From positions 1 to 39,061 of the forward strand of contig JACQCE010000019.1 of NCBI GenBank assembly GCA_016201765.1: a DNA stretch of 39,061 nt, given 5' to 3'. The position numbers and the translations under genes are program-made. The notes under the pieces are model-generated. The model was not told the origin of the DNA. It was given only the letters and a program-made list of their open reading frames with translations, and ran no database searches. Source of the stretch: Nitrospirota bacterium. Its GTDB lineage: Bacteria > Nitrospirota > Nitrospiria > JACQCE01. Below are positions 16,159-23,769 of the stretch, piece by piece. The first letter of the stretch is position 1. Each line of letters opens with the position of its first letter.

Positions 16159-17267
16159 CCTCCGCGCCGGAACGGCTCCTGATCGTCAAACCCAGCTCGT
16201 TTGGGGACATTATTCACACGCTGCCGGCACTCGACGCGGTCCATCGAAGCTGGCCGCGGACGGCCGTCGACTGGATCGTCAAGCCGGAGTGGATGCCGCT
16301 GCTCCAGGGCCACCCGATGCTCCGGGAGGCGCTGCCTTTTCCGATGAGTTGGCGCGCGTGGCGGCGGATGATTCCCCTCGTCCGGCAGCGCCGGTACGAG
16401 ATGGTGCTGGATCTGCAGGGGTTGCTTCGCAGCGGCGTGCTGAGCCTCTGCACCGGCGCGCCGATCCGGATCGGGTTTGCCAACGCCCGGGAAGGGAGCC
16501 CCTGGTGTTACACGCGGCGCGTCGCGCTGCCCGCCGGCTCGGCGAACGGGCGGCCGCCGTCCCTTCAGGAGTCCCTGCAGGCGCCCAGGCATGCAATAGA
16601 CCGTTATCTGCACCTGGTGCGGGAGGCCGGGGCGTCGAGTCAGGCGCCGGTGCGGTTTCCGCTGCCCTCCTGGCCGGAGGCCGCACGATGGGTCGACGAC
16701 TGGTGGGACAAGGCGGGGCTCCAGCCGAAGGATACCGTCTGTGTGCTCCATCCCGCGGCCCGATGGGAGACCAAGCGCTGGCCGGCCGAGCGCTTTGCGC
16801 GGCTGGCGGACCGGTTGGTGAAGGAACAGGGCTGGCGGGTGATCCTCGTAGCCGGTCCGGCGGAACGCACGCAGGTGGAGGCGGTCGGGCGGCTGATGCA
16901 ACAACCGTACGATGATTTATCAGGACGAACCACGCTGCCGCAATTGGCGGCGCTGCTGGCACGGGCGGCACTCTTGATCACGAATGATTCGGGGCCGATG
17001 CATCTGGCCGTGGCGGTCGGGATCCCCGTCGTTGCGCTCTTCGGTCCGACCGATCCGCGCAAAATCGGTCCCTACGGGCCGGGTCATCATGTGCTCCAGG
17101 CCGGAGTGGATTGCTCGCCTTGCGGCCGTCAGCGCTGCACGCAGGGGCTGGCCTGCATGAACGCGATTAGTGTTGAGGAGGCCTATGCGGCGGCGCTGCG
17201 TGTGCGGCGCCCCGACCGGGTCGGAGTGTTATCGGGTTGCACGGGTGACGTGGAACAGTCGAAATGA
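16155..17267 (+). CDS. waaC: GT9 heptosyltransferase, probably heptosyltransferase I (WaaC)
   Basis: This enzyme probably transfers the first L-glycero-D-manno-heptose from ADP-heptose to Kdo of the inner core. The 370-residue protein has LLIVKPSSFGDIIHTLPAL with the conserved Asp, VLDLQGLLRSG, the C-terminal nucleotide-sugar site VLHPAARWETKRWPAERFARL, NDSGPMHLAVAVGIPVVALFGPTDP, and a Cys pair (CSPCGRQRC) before CMNAISVEE. FGDIIHTLPAL resembles WaaC more than WaaF, but the GT9 subfamily is inferred. ATG 16155 overlaps the preceding TGA. It is the last gene of the compact operon; a strong ribosome site for a tiny reading frame follows directly. Confidence 0.88.
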   Translation: MTSAPERLLIVKPSSFGDIIHTLPALDAVHRSWPRTAVDWIVKPEWMPLLQGHPMLREALPFPMSWRAWRRMIPLVRQRRYEMVLDLQGLLRSGVLSLCTGAPIRIGFANAREGSPWCYTRRVALPAGSANGRPPSLQESLQAPRHAIDRYLHLVREAGASSQAPVRFPLPSWPEAARWVDDWWDKAGLQPKDTVCVLHPAARWETKRWPAERFARLADRLVKEQGWRVILVAGPAERTQVEAVGRLMQQPYDDLSGRTTLPQLAALLARAALLITNDSGPMHLAVAVGIPVVALFGPTDPRKIGPYGPGHHVLQAGVDCSPCGRQRCTQGLACMNAISVEEAYAAALRVRRPDRVGVLSGCTGDVEQSK

Positions 17268-17286
17268 ATGGAAGGAGGAAAGGGTC

Positions 17287-17337
17287 ATGGCGATTGATCA
17301 GGAACTGCCATTAAGGATGAGATCCCGATCATGTTGA
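17287..17337 (+). CDS. Possible 16-codon small ORF with a consensus ribosome site
   Basis: AAGGAGG at 17272-17278 sits 8 nt before ATG 17287, one of the best Shine-Dalgarno matches in the window, yet the frame codes only MAIDQELPLRMRSRSC. A second short open stretch in another frame (KDEIPIMLIDEAIRVS) begins at the end of it. One base change in length would join them. It may be a decayed gene start or a leader for the glycosyltransferase that follows. No function is proposed. Confidence 0.3.
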   Translation: MAIDQELPLRMRSRSC

Positions 17338-17370
17338 TTGATGAGGCGATCAGGGTTTCTTGACGGGCCG

Positions 17371-19377
17371 ATGAAGATTGCCATTGTCGCCAAGCAATTC
17401 TCCCGGACGGGAGGAGGGCTTGAGCATTACGCGAGTTCGCTCGTGCGGGGTTTGGCGAGCAGGGGCCATGAGGTGCATGTCTATGCCCGGACATGGGACC
17501 AGCCTGAGGAGCCGGGGGTGCACTACTGTCGTGTGCCGTCCATGAAGAAGCCGGCCTGGTTGCAGGCCCTGACCTTCCACTGGGGGGTGAACCGTGTGCT
17601 GGCTGGCCAGACCTTCGATATTGTTCTGGGGTCCGGGGTGGTGTTGTTCTACCCTCAGCATCTCTATCGGCTCAGCGGGGGATTGGTGGTCGAGTGGTTG
17701 CGCCGCCGCTATCCGGTGAGGGGGGTGCGTTGGGCCATGATGCTGGCCCGTCCGGTCTTCCTGGTCAACAGCTGGCTGGAGCGCCGGCTCTTGTCCGGCC
17801 GGGTGAGGCATGTGATCGCGAATTCGATTCGTTACCGCAATGAAACCGTGCGCCACTATGGCGTGCCCAATGACGGCATCACGGTCATCTATAACGGGTG
17901 TGATCCAGATCGATTCCATCCCGATCGGTCCGGTCACCGACGACGCGCCGTACGGCGGCAGCACGATTTTCCAGACGAGGCGGTTGTCTTGCTGTTCGTT
18001 GCTCAAAATTTTAAATTAAAGGGTTTGGTTGCCACCATGGAAGCCATGCCGGCGGTGTTGCGAAAAAATCCGCGTGTGTGGCTGATGGTAGTCGGCAAGG
18101 ATCGTCCCGGCCGTTTTCAAGCTTTGGCCAGACGACTGGGCATTGATCGCCGGGTCATATTCGTCGGTGCAAAGGATGACGTGGAGGAATATTACGTCGG
18201 TGCCGATATTCTGGTGTTGCCGACGCAATATGATCCTTTCGCCAATGTCTGTTTGGAAGCCATGGCCTGCGGGCTGCCTGTGGTGACCACCCAAATCAAC
18301 GGCGCCTCCGAACTGATCCAAGACGGCAAGAATGGATATGTGATCAGTGAATCGACCGATACGGACATGCTCTCAGACCGGTTATGCCGGCTGCTTGATC
18401 CGGTCCATCGTCAAGCATTTGGACGAGCGGCCGCCCAGACCGCCTCACGGTACACTCTTGAAGGCCACCTGGTCGAGATGGAGCGCCTGTGTGATCGGAT
18501 TCGAACCGGCGAGCGACCCGCCAGGGAATTGCGAGCGTCACTTGTACCGTTGAGCCCCGAGATGACTGTCCATCGAAAATATCAGGCGTTGCTGGAACGG
18601 CATCATCTGCACACGTTTGAAGCGCTGATGGGATACGATGAAGGCACGATGCTCAAGGATCGGAAGGGGAAACGCGTGTTCCAATTGCGTTTGGAATGGA
18701 AGGGCGAACCCGTCGTGCTCTATCTCAAGCGCCATCGACTGCCGCTTTCCTGGCGGGATCGGGTACGGTTTGGGTTTGGCCGTCCGGTTGTGACGGAAGG
18801 GGGACGGGAATGGAGGAATATTCTGGCGTTTCATGACGGGCAGGTGCCGACGGTCGTGCCCGTGGCCATGGGGGAACGCGTGAGAGCCGGCGTTCAGGAA
18901 TCGTTCCTTGTGACGCGCGGCCTCGAGGAGTACGAATCGCTTGAACGCCTGGGTCCAAAACGTTTTTCGCCGCCGTTGACCACCGACCTGATTGCGGAAA
19001 AGCGGGCGTTGATTCGCGCGATCGCCGAACTGACAACCCGCATGCACTGGAAACGGATGTGCCACCGTGATTATTATCTGTCGCATATTTTCGTCCGACG
19101 GGGCACGTCAACAACCGGCGCTCTGGCGCCGGATATACGGTTTATCGATCTGCAGCGGGTGCTTATCCGGCCCTGGTTCTGGTCCCGCTGGGTGATCAAG
19201 GATCTTGCGGCCCTCAATTATTCCGTGCACGCACTTGGACTGACCCGAACGGACAAACTCCGTTTCCTCGACGCCTACCATGGCACCGACAGCCGCGATC
19301 GGTCGTTGATGCGGGCCATCCAGCGAAAGACGGACAGGATTGCGCGGCACGACCGACACCGCGCCGTGTCAGCGTGA
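17371..19377 (+). CDS. Fused GT4 core glycosyltransferase and WaaP-type LPS kinase
   Basis: The 668-residue product joins a WaaG-like GT4 transferase (about 1-375) to a WaaP/RfaP-like heptose kinase (about 400-668). The first domain opens with KIAIVAKQFSRTGGGLEHYA and has VIYNGCDPDRFHP and the donor-binding EX7E region DILVLPTQYDPFANVCLEAMACGLPVV. The kinase has a lysine strand (VVLYLKRHRLP), the catalytic HRD (H565-D567) in CHRDYYLSHIF, and the metal-binding D593 in FIDLQRV. WaaG adds the first outer-core hexose to heptose II and WaaP phosphorylates heptose I, so both act on the same core at the cytoplasmic face. ATG 17371 is taken because the family sequence starts there; its ribosome site is weak. 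Base composition is close to its left neighbours. Confidence 0.9.
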   Translation: MKIAIVAKQFSRTGGGLEHYASSLVRGLASRGHEVHVYARTWDQPEEPGVHYCRVPSMKKPAWLQALTFHWGVNRVLAGQTFDIVLGSGVVLFYPQHLYRLSGGLVVEWLRRRYPVRGVRWAMMLARPVFLVNSWLERRLLSGRVRHVIANSIRYRNETVRHYGVPNDGITVIYNGCDPDRFHPDRSGHRRRAVRRQHDFPDEAVVLLFVAQNFKLKGLVATMEAMPAVLRKNPRVWLMVVGKDRPGRFQALARRLGIDRRVIFVGAKDDVEEYYVGADILVLPTQYDPFANVCLEAMACGLPVVTTQINGASELIQDGKNGYVISESTDTDMLSDRLCRLLDPVHRQAFGRAAAQTASRYTLEGHLVEMERLCDRIRTGERPARELRASLVPLSPEMTVHRKYQALLERHHLHTFEALMGYDEGTMLKDRKGKRVFQLRLEWKGEPVVLYLKRHRLPLSWRDRVRFGFGRPVVTEGGREWRNILAFHDGQVPTVVPVAMGERVRAGVQESFLVTRGLEEYESLERLGPKRFSPPLTTDLIAEKRALIRAIAELTTRMHWKRMCHRDYYLSHIFVRRGTSTTGALAPDIRFIDLQRVLIRPWFWSRWVIKDLAALNYSVHALGLTRTDKLRFLDAYHGTDSRDRSLMRAIQRKTDRIARHDRHRAVSA

Positions 19378-19465
19378 CCTCCAAGCCGCCTCCACGATGG
19401 TGTGCCGCTCTGTCTGTGTCACCGTGCATTGACCAGGCCCGGTTGTGTCGACTCCGGTGTCACCC

Positions 19466-20494
19466 ATGAAGATCGCGATGCTGATCAAAAACTTTGTGAA
19501 GACCGGTGGCGCCGAACGCTATGCAGTCGAATTGTCCACCCGGTTAGCCCGCCGCGGACATGACGTGCATGTGTTTGCCCAGCGATGGGACCCCGACCGG
19601 CTGGCCGGCATCACCGTGCACCCCATTGCCCGTCTTCATCGTCCGCGCTTTATCAACTCCCTCTACTATGCGCTGGCGGCGCGGCGGCTGGTGATGCGGG
19701 AACCCTGTCAATTCGGTTGCCGGGCGCTGACGCACGTGGTGGCCGTGTCCGAGGGCACACGAAGGGACATTCTGGCGCATTACCCGCTGGATCAGGCCGC
19801 GGTGCGAGTCATTTATCCCGGCGTAAACCCTCCCGACCTTTCGCCGGAGGGCGTGCAGTCGTCCAGGCGGGAAATCCGGAAACAATACGATCTGTCCGAT
19901 GAGGATCTGGTGATCGTCTTTGTCGGATCTGAATTCAAACGGAAAGGGCTACGGTATGCCCTGGAAGCACTCGCGCTGCTGTTGCGCAATCGGAAGGATG
20001 ATCAGCGTTCGATCACCCCCCACCTCCTTGTCGTCGGTCGCGGGGACCCGGCCGACTACCTGGCTCTTGCCTCGCAATTGGGCATTGGCCGGCAGGTGCA
20101 TTTCACCGGTTTGCAGCGGGATGTCTGGCCCATTTACGCCGCCGCGGACGTCTGCCTGCTGCCGACGCTTGGCGACACCTTTTCCCTGGCCGTCCTGGAA
20201 GCGATGGCGTGCGGCCTGCCGGTGATCGTGAGCCGACAGGCGGGCGTTGCGGAGCTGTTGCGGCACGGGTATAATGGCCTGCTGCTGGACGATCCACATG
20301 ATCCCCGCTTGATTGCCGAGTCGATGAGAAGGCTTTTCAGTGATCAATCTCGAACCGAGATGGGGTGCCACGCCAAAGAAACGGCCGCCGCACTGAGCTG
20401 GGACCGGATGACCGACGAAATGGAAGCCCTGTATCATGAGGCGGTTCGGCAACGGACGGGTAGCCAGATGACGGACAGGGCGCGGCGGTCCTGA
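19466..20494 (+). CDS. GT4 glycosyltransferase, internally shortened
   Basis: This is a WaaG-like GT4 protein of 342 residues. It begins KIAMLIKNFVKTGGAERYA, closely matching the start of the preceding gene, and has VIYPGVNPPDL, VFVGSEFKRKGL and the donor site DVCLLPTLGDTFSLAVLEAMACGLPVI. Between RRLVMREPC and LTHVVAVSEG, about residue 75, roughly 60 residues of the N-terminal domain found in relatives and in the neighbouring gene are missing, without loss of frame. That region normally forms much of the acceptor-binding half, so activity may be changed or lost. An in-frame GTG at 19445 is an alternative start. It is followed 13 nt later by a methyltransferase. Confidence 0.85.
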   Translation: MKIAMLIKNFVKTGGAERYAVELSTRLARRGHDVHVFAQRWDPDRLAGITVHPIARLHRPRFINSLYYALAARRLVMREPCQFGCRALTHVVAVSEGTRRDILAHYPLDQAAVRVIYPGVNPPDLSPEGVQSSRREIRKQYDLSDEDLVIVFVGSEFKRKGLRYALEALALLLRNRKDDQRSITPHLLVVGRGDPADYLALASQLGIGRQVHFTGLQRDVWPIYAAADVCLLPTLGDTFSLAVLEAMACGLPVIVSRQAGVAELLRHGYNGLLLDDPHDPRLIAESMRRLFSDQSRTEMGCHAKETAAALSWDRMTDEMEALYHEAVRQRTGSQMTDRARRS

Positions 20495-20507
20495 CCCGGG
20501 AGACGTG

Positions 20508-21158
20508 ATGCAGGTCGAGTACATTTCATTTTCCGACCGCTCCGTACGGTCGCGGTATATTGCAGACCGGTTTCAACCCTACCTCAATGGCAGGGTGCTG
20601 GATGTGGGGTGCGACCAGGCGGTGCTGAAGCGGCTTCGTCCGGATCTGCAATACACGGGGATCGATGTCCAGGGGAAACCCGACCTTGAAATCAATCTGG
20701 AAAAAGTTCCCGCGCTGCCGTTTGCCGATCGTGCGTTTGATTGTGTCGTATGCTCGGACGTGCTGGAGCATCTGGACAACATGCATCATGTGTTCGGCGA
20801 ATTGGTCCGGGTGACCAGACGGCATTTGATCATTTCGCTGCCGAATTGCTGGTCCGTCGCCAGAGTGCCCATTGAACGTGGGAGGGGCACCTTTGGCCAC
20901 TATGGCCTCCCGATTGACCCTCCGCGGGATCGGCACAAGTGGTTTTTCAGCCTTGCCGAGGCGGAAGCATTCCTGCGCGGGCAGACCGGGAAATATCCAA
21001 TCACGCTTCTCAAGTTGTTGGTTTCGGAAAAACCCAGGCCGTTTCTGATCAGGGGGGTCCGGCGCCTCCGTTATCTCACCCAGGGACGTTATCTAAACCG
21101 GTATGCCCACACGCTGTGGGCACTGTTCGAGAGAACAGAGAACGCATCGCACGGGTAA
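20508..21158 (+). CDS. Class I SAM-dependent methyltransferase
   Basis: The 216-residue protein has the SAM-binding motif RVLDVGCDQAVLKRL (about residues 30-45), the acidic loop YTGIDVQG, and the post-motif LPFADRAFDCVVCSDVLEHL, of the UbiE/Methyltransf_11 type. The substrate is not evident. Placed among LPS core glycosyltransferases it probably modifies a sugar or lipid-linked intermediate. An adjacent GTG at 20505 could also serve as start. It ends 64 bp before an oppositely oriented methyltransferase, and no clear terminator lies between the two converging genes. Confidence 0.85.
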   Translation: MQVEYISFSDRSVRSRYIADRFQPYLNGRVLDVGCDQAVLKRLRPDLQYTGIDVQGKPDLEINLEKVPALPFADRAFDCVVCSDVLEHLDNMHHVFGELVRVTRRHLIISLPNCWSVARVPIERGRGTFGHYGLPIDPPRDRHKWFFSLAEAEAFLRGQTGKYPITLLKLLVSEKPRPFLIRGVRRLRYLTQGRYLNRYAHTLWALFERTENASHG

Positions 21159-21222
21159 ATACCCACCGCTGCCCGCGGCCGTGTGGCAAACGCCATGGAA
21201 CGACCGAGCCGGAACGTCCGGA

Positions 21223-21930
21223 TCAGCGAATCTTTCGACCGAGGATCACCCACTTGTCGGAAAAAATGGGAAACGTAGGGAAAATCATGACCGGCTCGAG
21301 GCCGGCCTGTCTGAAATCTTCCTTCAACTCTTCTCTGGAAAGCGGCTGGTAGATTTTTGAGGAGAGACCCAGGCGACGCTGCAGTTCTCTTAGTCGGTAT
21401 TTCATCGTGTAGCGGTGCCGGCAATCTATGATCACCCACCGGCGGCTCACGCGTGCCATCTCGGATAACGCCCGCCGTCGAACCGCCGGCTGGAGATGGA
21501 ACAGAAATCGGATGCTGAACACGGCATCAAACCGGTCTGTGGAAAACGGAATTGACTCCGCATCGCAGCGGACGAATCCCTTCTGACCGGGTGCGTCATG
21601 GAACTTGTTCCTGGCCACGTGCATCATTTCGGCGGAAAGGTCCGCACCAGTGACCCGGATGTTCCTGGCAAACAGCACCGGGAAAATTCTTCCCGTGCCG
21701 CAGGGAAGATCGAGTGCGGTTCTGATCGGCTCATGCAGGCGGGCGGCGTGGTCAATAGCTTTGGCAATTGTCCGTAGCTTTCGTTGATTACTCCAGCGAC
21801 GGGAGGGGCTGGACCAGCGGGTCGCATCATAGTGCACGGCGACGGTGTCTGCCTGATAATGTGCCTTTTTCTGTAGATAATCTTCCTGTACGGGGTCAAC
21901 CTTCTGGTTCGAAAGCCTCGGTTCGGTCAT
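21223..21930 (-). CDS. Class I SAM-dependent methyltransferase
   Basis: A 235-residue protein with motif I ALDLPCGTGRIFPVL, VTGADLSAEMMHVAR and the motif IPFSTDRFDAVFSIRFLFHL. RHRYTMKYRLRELQRRLGL and KIYQPLSREELKEDFRQAGL resemble methyltransferases found beside LPS kinases and glycosyltransferases. It is the downstream member of a leftward pair and overlaps the GT2 gene by 4 nt (ATGA), so the two should be translated together. The pair runs against all flanking genes and its DNA is less GC-rich. Confidence 0.85.
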   Translation of the reverse strand: MTEPRLSNQKVDPVQEDYLQKKAHYQADTVAVHYDATRWSSPSRRWSNQRKLRTIAKAIDHAARLHEPIRTALDLPCGTGRIFPVLFARNIRVTGADLSAEMMHVARNKFHDAPGQKGFVRCDAESIPFSTDRFDAVFSIRFLFHLQPAVRRRALSEMARVSRRWVIIDCRHRYTMKYRLRELQRRLGLSSKIYQPLSREELKEDFRQAGLEPVMIFPTFPIFSDKWVILGRKIR

Positions 21931-22832
21931 AGAGGTTCCCGCAACAGTTTGTAGCTGGCGCGTCCTGAAAAACGATCGGTCACGTACCGGGTAAACACCG
22001 TTTTAAAAAGGTTCAACCGCTCCTTTGAGGTCAGGGTTGTCCTCCAGGCGTCGGAAGAGAGGTCGAGAGAAACAGGGGGGCGCCGGACCCGTTCGGCCAT
22101 AACCCGCGGGTGTGTGTCATCATAGGAAGCCATAAATTGTCTGGGAAACCGCTGATAGAGTTCCCTCCATGCGGAGGGTTGAATCCGGTCGTGTACAAAG
22201 TACTGTGAAAAGGTCTGGCTCTTGAATTTCATGGCTTCTTCTGATTTCACGCTGCCGTAATGAAACAGCCGCGCGCCTGTTTCCAGCACCCGGATTCTCC
22301 GCCCACGCTCTTTGTATTTGGGATGGACAGTAAACCCGGCGGCGTCCCCGCGGGACAGGACAAAGCGATGCGGTTTGACGATTTTGCACTTCCGTCGATT
22401 GCGCTGAGGAAAAGCATTGAGGATGGTTTTATAGTCGCCATAGAAGTTTAATTCCCGGAGCACCAGGCCCTCGACCCGGTCGTCGTCGATGTAACGGTCC
22501 ACATACTTCATGATCAGCGGAAGGTCGTCTTCGTGAATCGCCTCGTCCGGATGGAGACAAAAGGCCCATTTCCCCATGCAGTTGAACAAGGCGATATTGG
22601 CTTGCTGGGAGCAAATATAATACCCCGTGATCACGTTGGGATTCCACTGACTTTGAATGATTTTGATCTTTTTATCCCCGATCGACTGAACCAGCTCCAA
22701 TGTCCCGTCCTCGCTCGGCCCCACATTGACGATGAACTCATCGACAATAGGCAGGATCGAACGGATACTTTCCACCACCGGGTAGTCCAGTCGGACGGCA
22801 TTTCGGACAAAAGTGAAGCCGGATAGTCTCAT
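21927..22832 (-). CDS. GT2-like glycosyltransferase
   Basis: The 301-residue product starts MRLSGFTFVRNAVRLDYPVVE and contains VDEFIVNVGPSEDGTLELVQ and FCLHPDEAIHEDDLPLIMKY, the GT-A nucleotide-binding layout of family 2 transferases with an LHPDE in place of the usual DADE/DXD. A charged C-terminal region follows and no membrane segment is seen. The acceptor is unknown. Codon use is less GC-biased than in the lipid A operon. It is the first gene of a leftward two-gene unit, divergent from the methyltransferase at 23066. Confidence 0.8.
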   Translation of the reverse strand: MRLSGFTFVRNAVRLDYPVVESIRSILPIVDEFIVNVGPSEDGTLELVQSIGDKKIKIIQSQWNPNVITGYYICSQQANIALFNCMGKWAFCLHPDEAIHEDDLPLIMKYVDRYIDDDRVEGLVLRELNFYGDYKTILNAFPQRNRRKCKIVKPHRFVLSRGDAAGFTVHPKYKERGRRIRVLETGARLFHYGSVKSEEAMKFKSQTFSQYFVHDRIQPSAWRELYQRFPRQFMASYDDTHPRVMAERVRRPPVSLDLSSDAWRTTLTSKERLNLFKTVFTRYVTDRFSGRASYKLLREPL

Positions 22833-22982
22833 GCCAGGCGCCGTTTTTCAGAAGCTCGGTTCCAAGTGCGGATCATATGTGAACGCATCTGCCGTCGACG
22901 GGAAGCGTGTCGTTTGCCAAGCATACCATCACTCGATCAGCCACGTAAAGGTCTTCTTCACTTGCATTTCTGTGGCGTGTTC

Positions 22983-23011
22983 TTGCCGAATGAGCAACAG
23001 ATCGTTATAAT
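22983..23011 (+). promoter_or_regulatory. Sigma70-type promoter upstream of the methyltransferase at 23066
   Basis: A perfect TATAAT (23006-23011) lies 17 bp from TTGCCG (22983-22988). Transcription would start near 23018, about 48 nt before the ATG at 23066. The site is in the divergent gap between the leftward GT2 gene and the rightward methyltransferase. I could not find an equally good promoter for the leftward pair. Confidence 0.6.
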
Positions 23012-23065
23012 ACCCTTCGATCTTCTGAGCAGTTAATACGGAGTGTGGGTGATACGGAGTGGCAT

Positions 23066-23719
23066 ATGAGAGAGTGCGCGACAACACTGGCGTCCGAATT
23101 GTTAGAGGACGAGCTCAATGCTCTTCTTGATCTCTTGAAGCAGAATAATTTCACGGGCAATCACCTGGAAATAGGGACGGCCGCAGGAGGGACGCTGTTA
23201 AGAATGATGAAGTGTTACAGGGAGGATGCCAGACCTCATTTCGTGGTGATCGATCCGATGTGTTATTTTCCGAATCAGCATGAACTTGTCAAAACGAATT
23301 TGCGAAACAACGACATTGATCCTCAACAGGTTGAATTCCGCATCACAAAAAGTTACGACGCGTTCAAACAGGCGGAAAAAGCCAAAGAAGAATATGATGT
23401 CATATTTATCGACGGCGCCCATAAATTTAAATACATCATGGAGGACTTGTCCTGGGCCAGATTGCTACGGAAGGGAGGGGTGCTCTGTCTCCATGATTAC
23501 CACAGGAAGACCAAGGGAGTCATTTGGGCGGCGGAAGGGTTTTTAAGGAAATATGACAATTATTCGAGAGTCGCATTGATTAACCGGTTGCTCGTCATTC
23601 GAAAAAACGAGGAATCCACGATCCCGGAAATAAGCCGGGCCGATCGTTTCTATGCCACGGCAGTATCACCATTTTTGCAGTTAAGTTATAGCCTTCAGAA
23701 ACGGATGGGGTCACGATAA
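23066..23719 (+). CDS. Class I SAM-dependent methyltransferase (Methyltransf_24/CmcI-like)
   Basis: The 217-residue product has HLEIGTAAGGTLLRMM as SAM motif, VVIDPMCYFPNQHELVKTNL, and YDVIFIDGAHKFKYIMEDL, followed by LRKGGVLCLHDYHRKTKGV. This is the pattern of small methyltransferases acting on hydroxylated substrates. ATG 23066 is chosen because GGAG lies 6 nt upstream; the GTG at 23045 has a ribosome site too close to be useful. The DNA is clearly AT-richer than the flanking operons, which together with its own promoter suggests acquisition by transfer. The substrate is unknown. Confidence 0.83.
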   Translation: MRECATTLASELLEDELNALLDLLKQNNFTGNHLEIGTAAGGTLLRMMKCYREDARPHFVVIDPMCYFPNQHELVKTNLRNNDIDPQQVEFRITKSYDAFKQAEKAKEEYDVIFIDGAHKFKYIMEDLSWARLLRKGGVLCLHDYHRKTKGVIWAAEGFLRKYDNYSRVALINRLLVIRKNEESTIPEISRADRFYATAVSPFLQLSYSLQKRMGSR

Positions 23720-23769
23720 ATGCCATCGTGCGTAAGATGGTGTGACATCGCTGTGCCGGGCATATTTTG

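Noticed and set aside
21159-21222. Intrinsic terminator between the converging methyltransferase genes
   Set aside because: Only a 5-bp CCGGA/TCCGG stem without a T-run is present, too weak to support.
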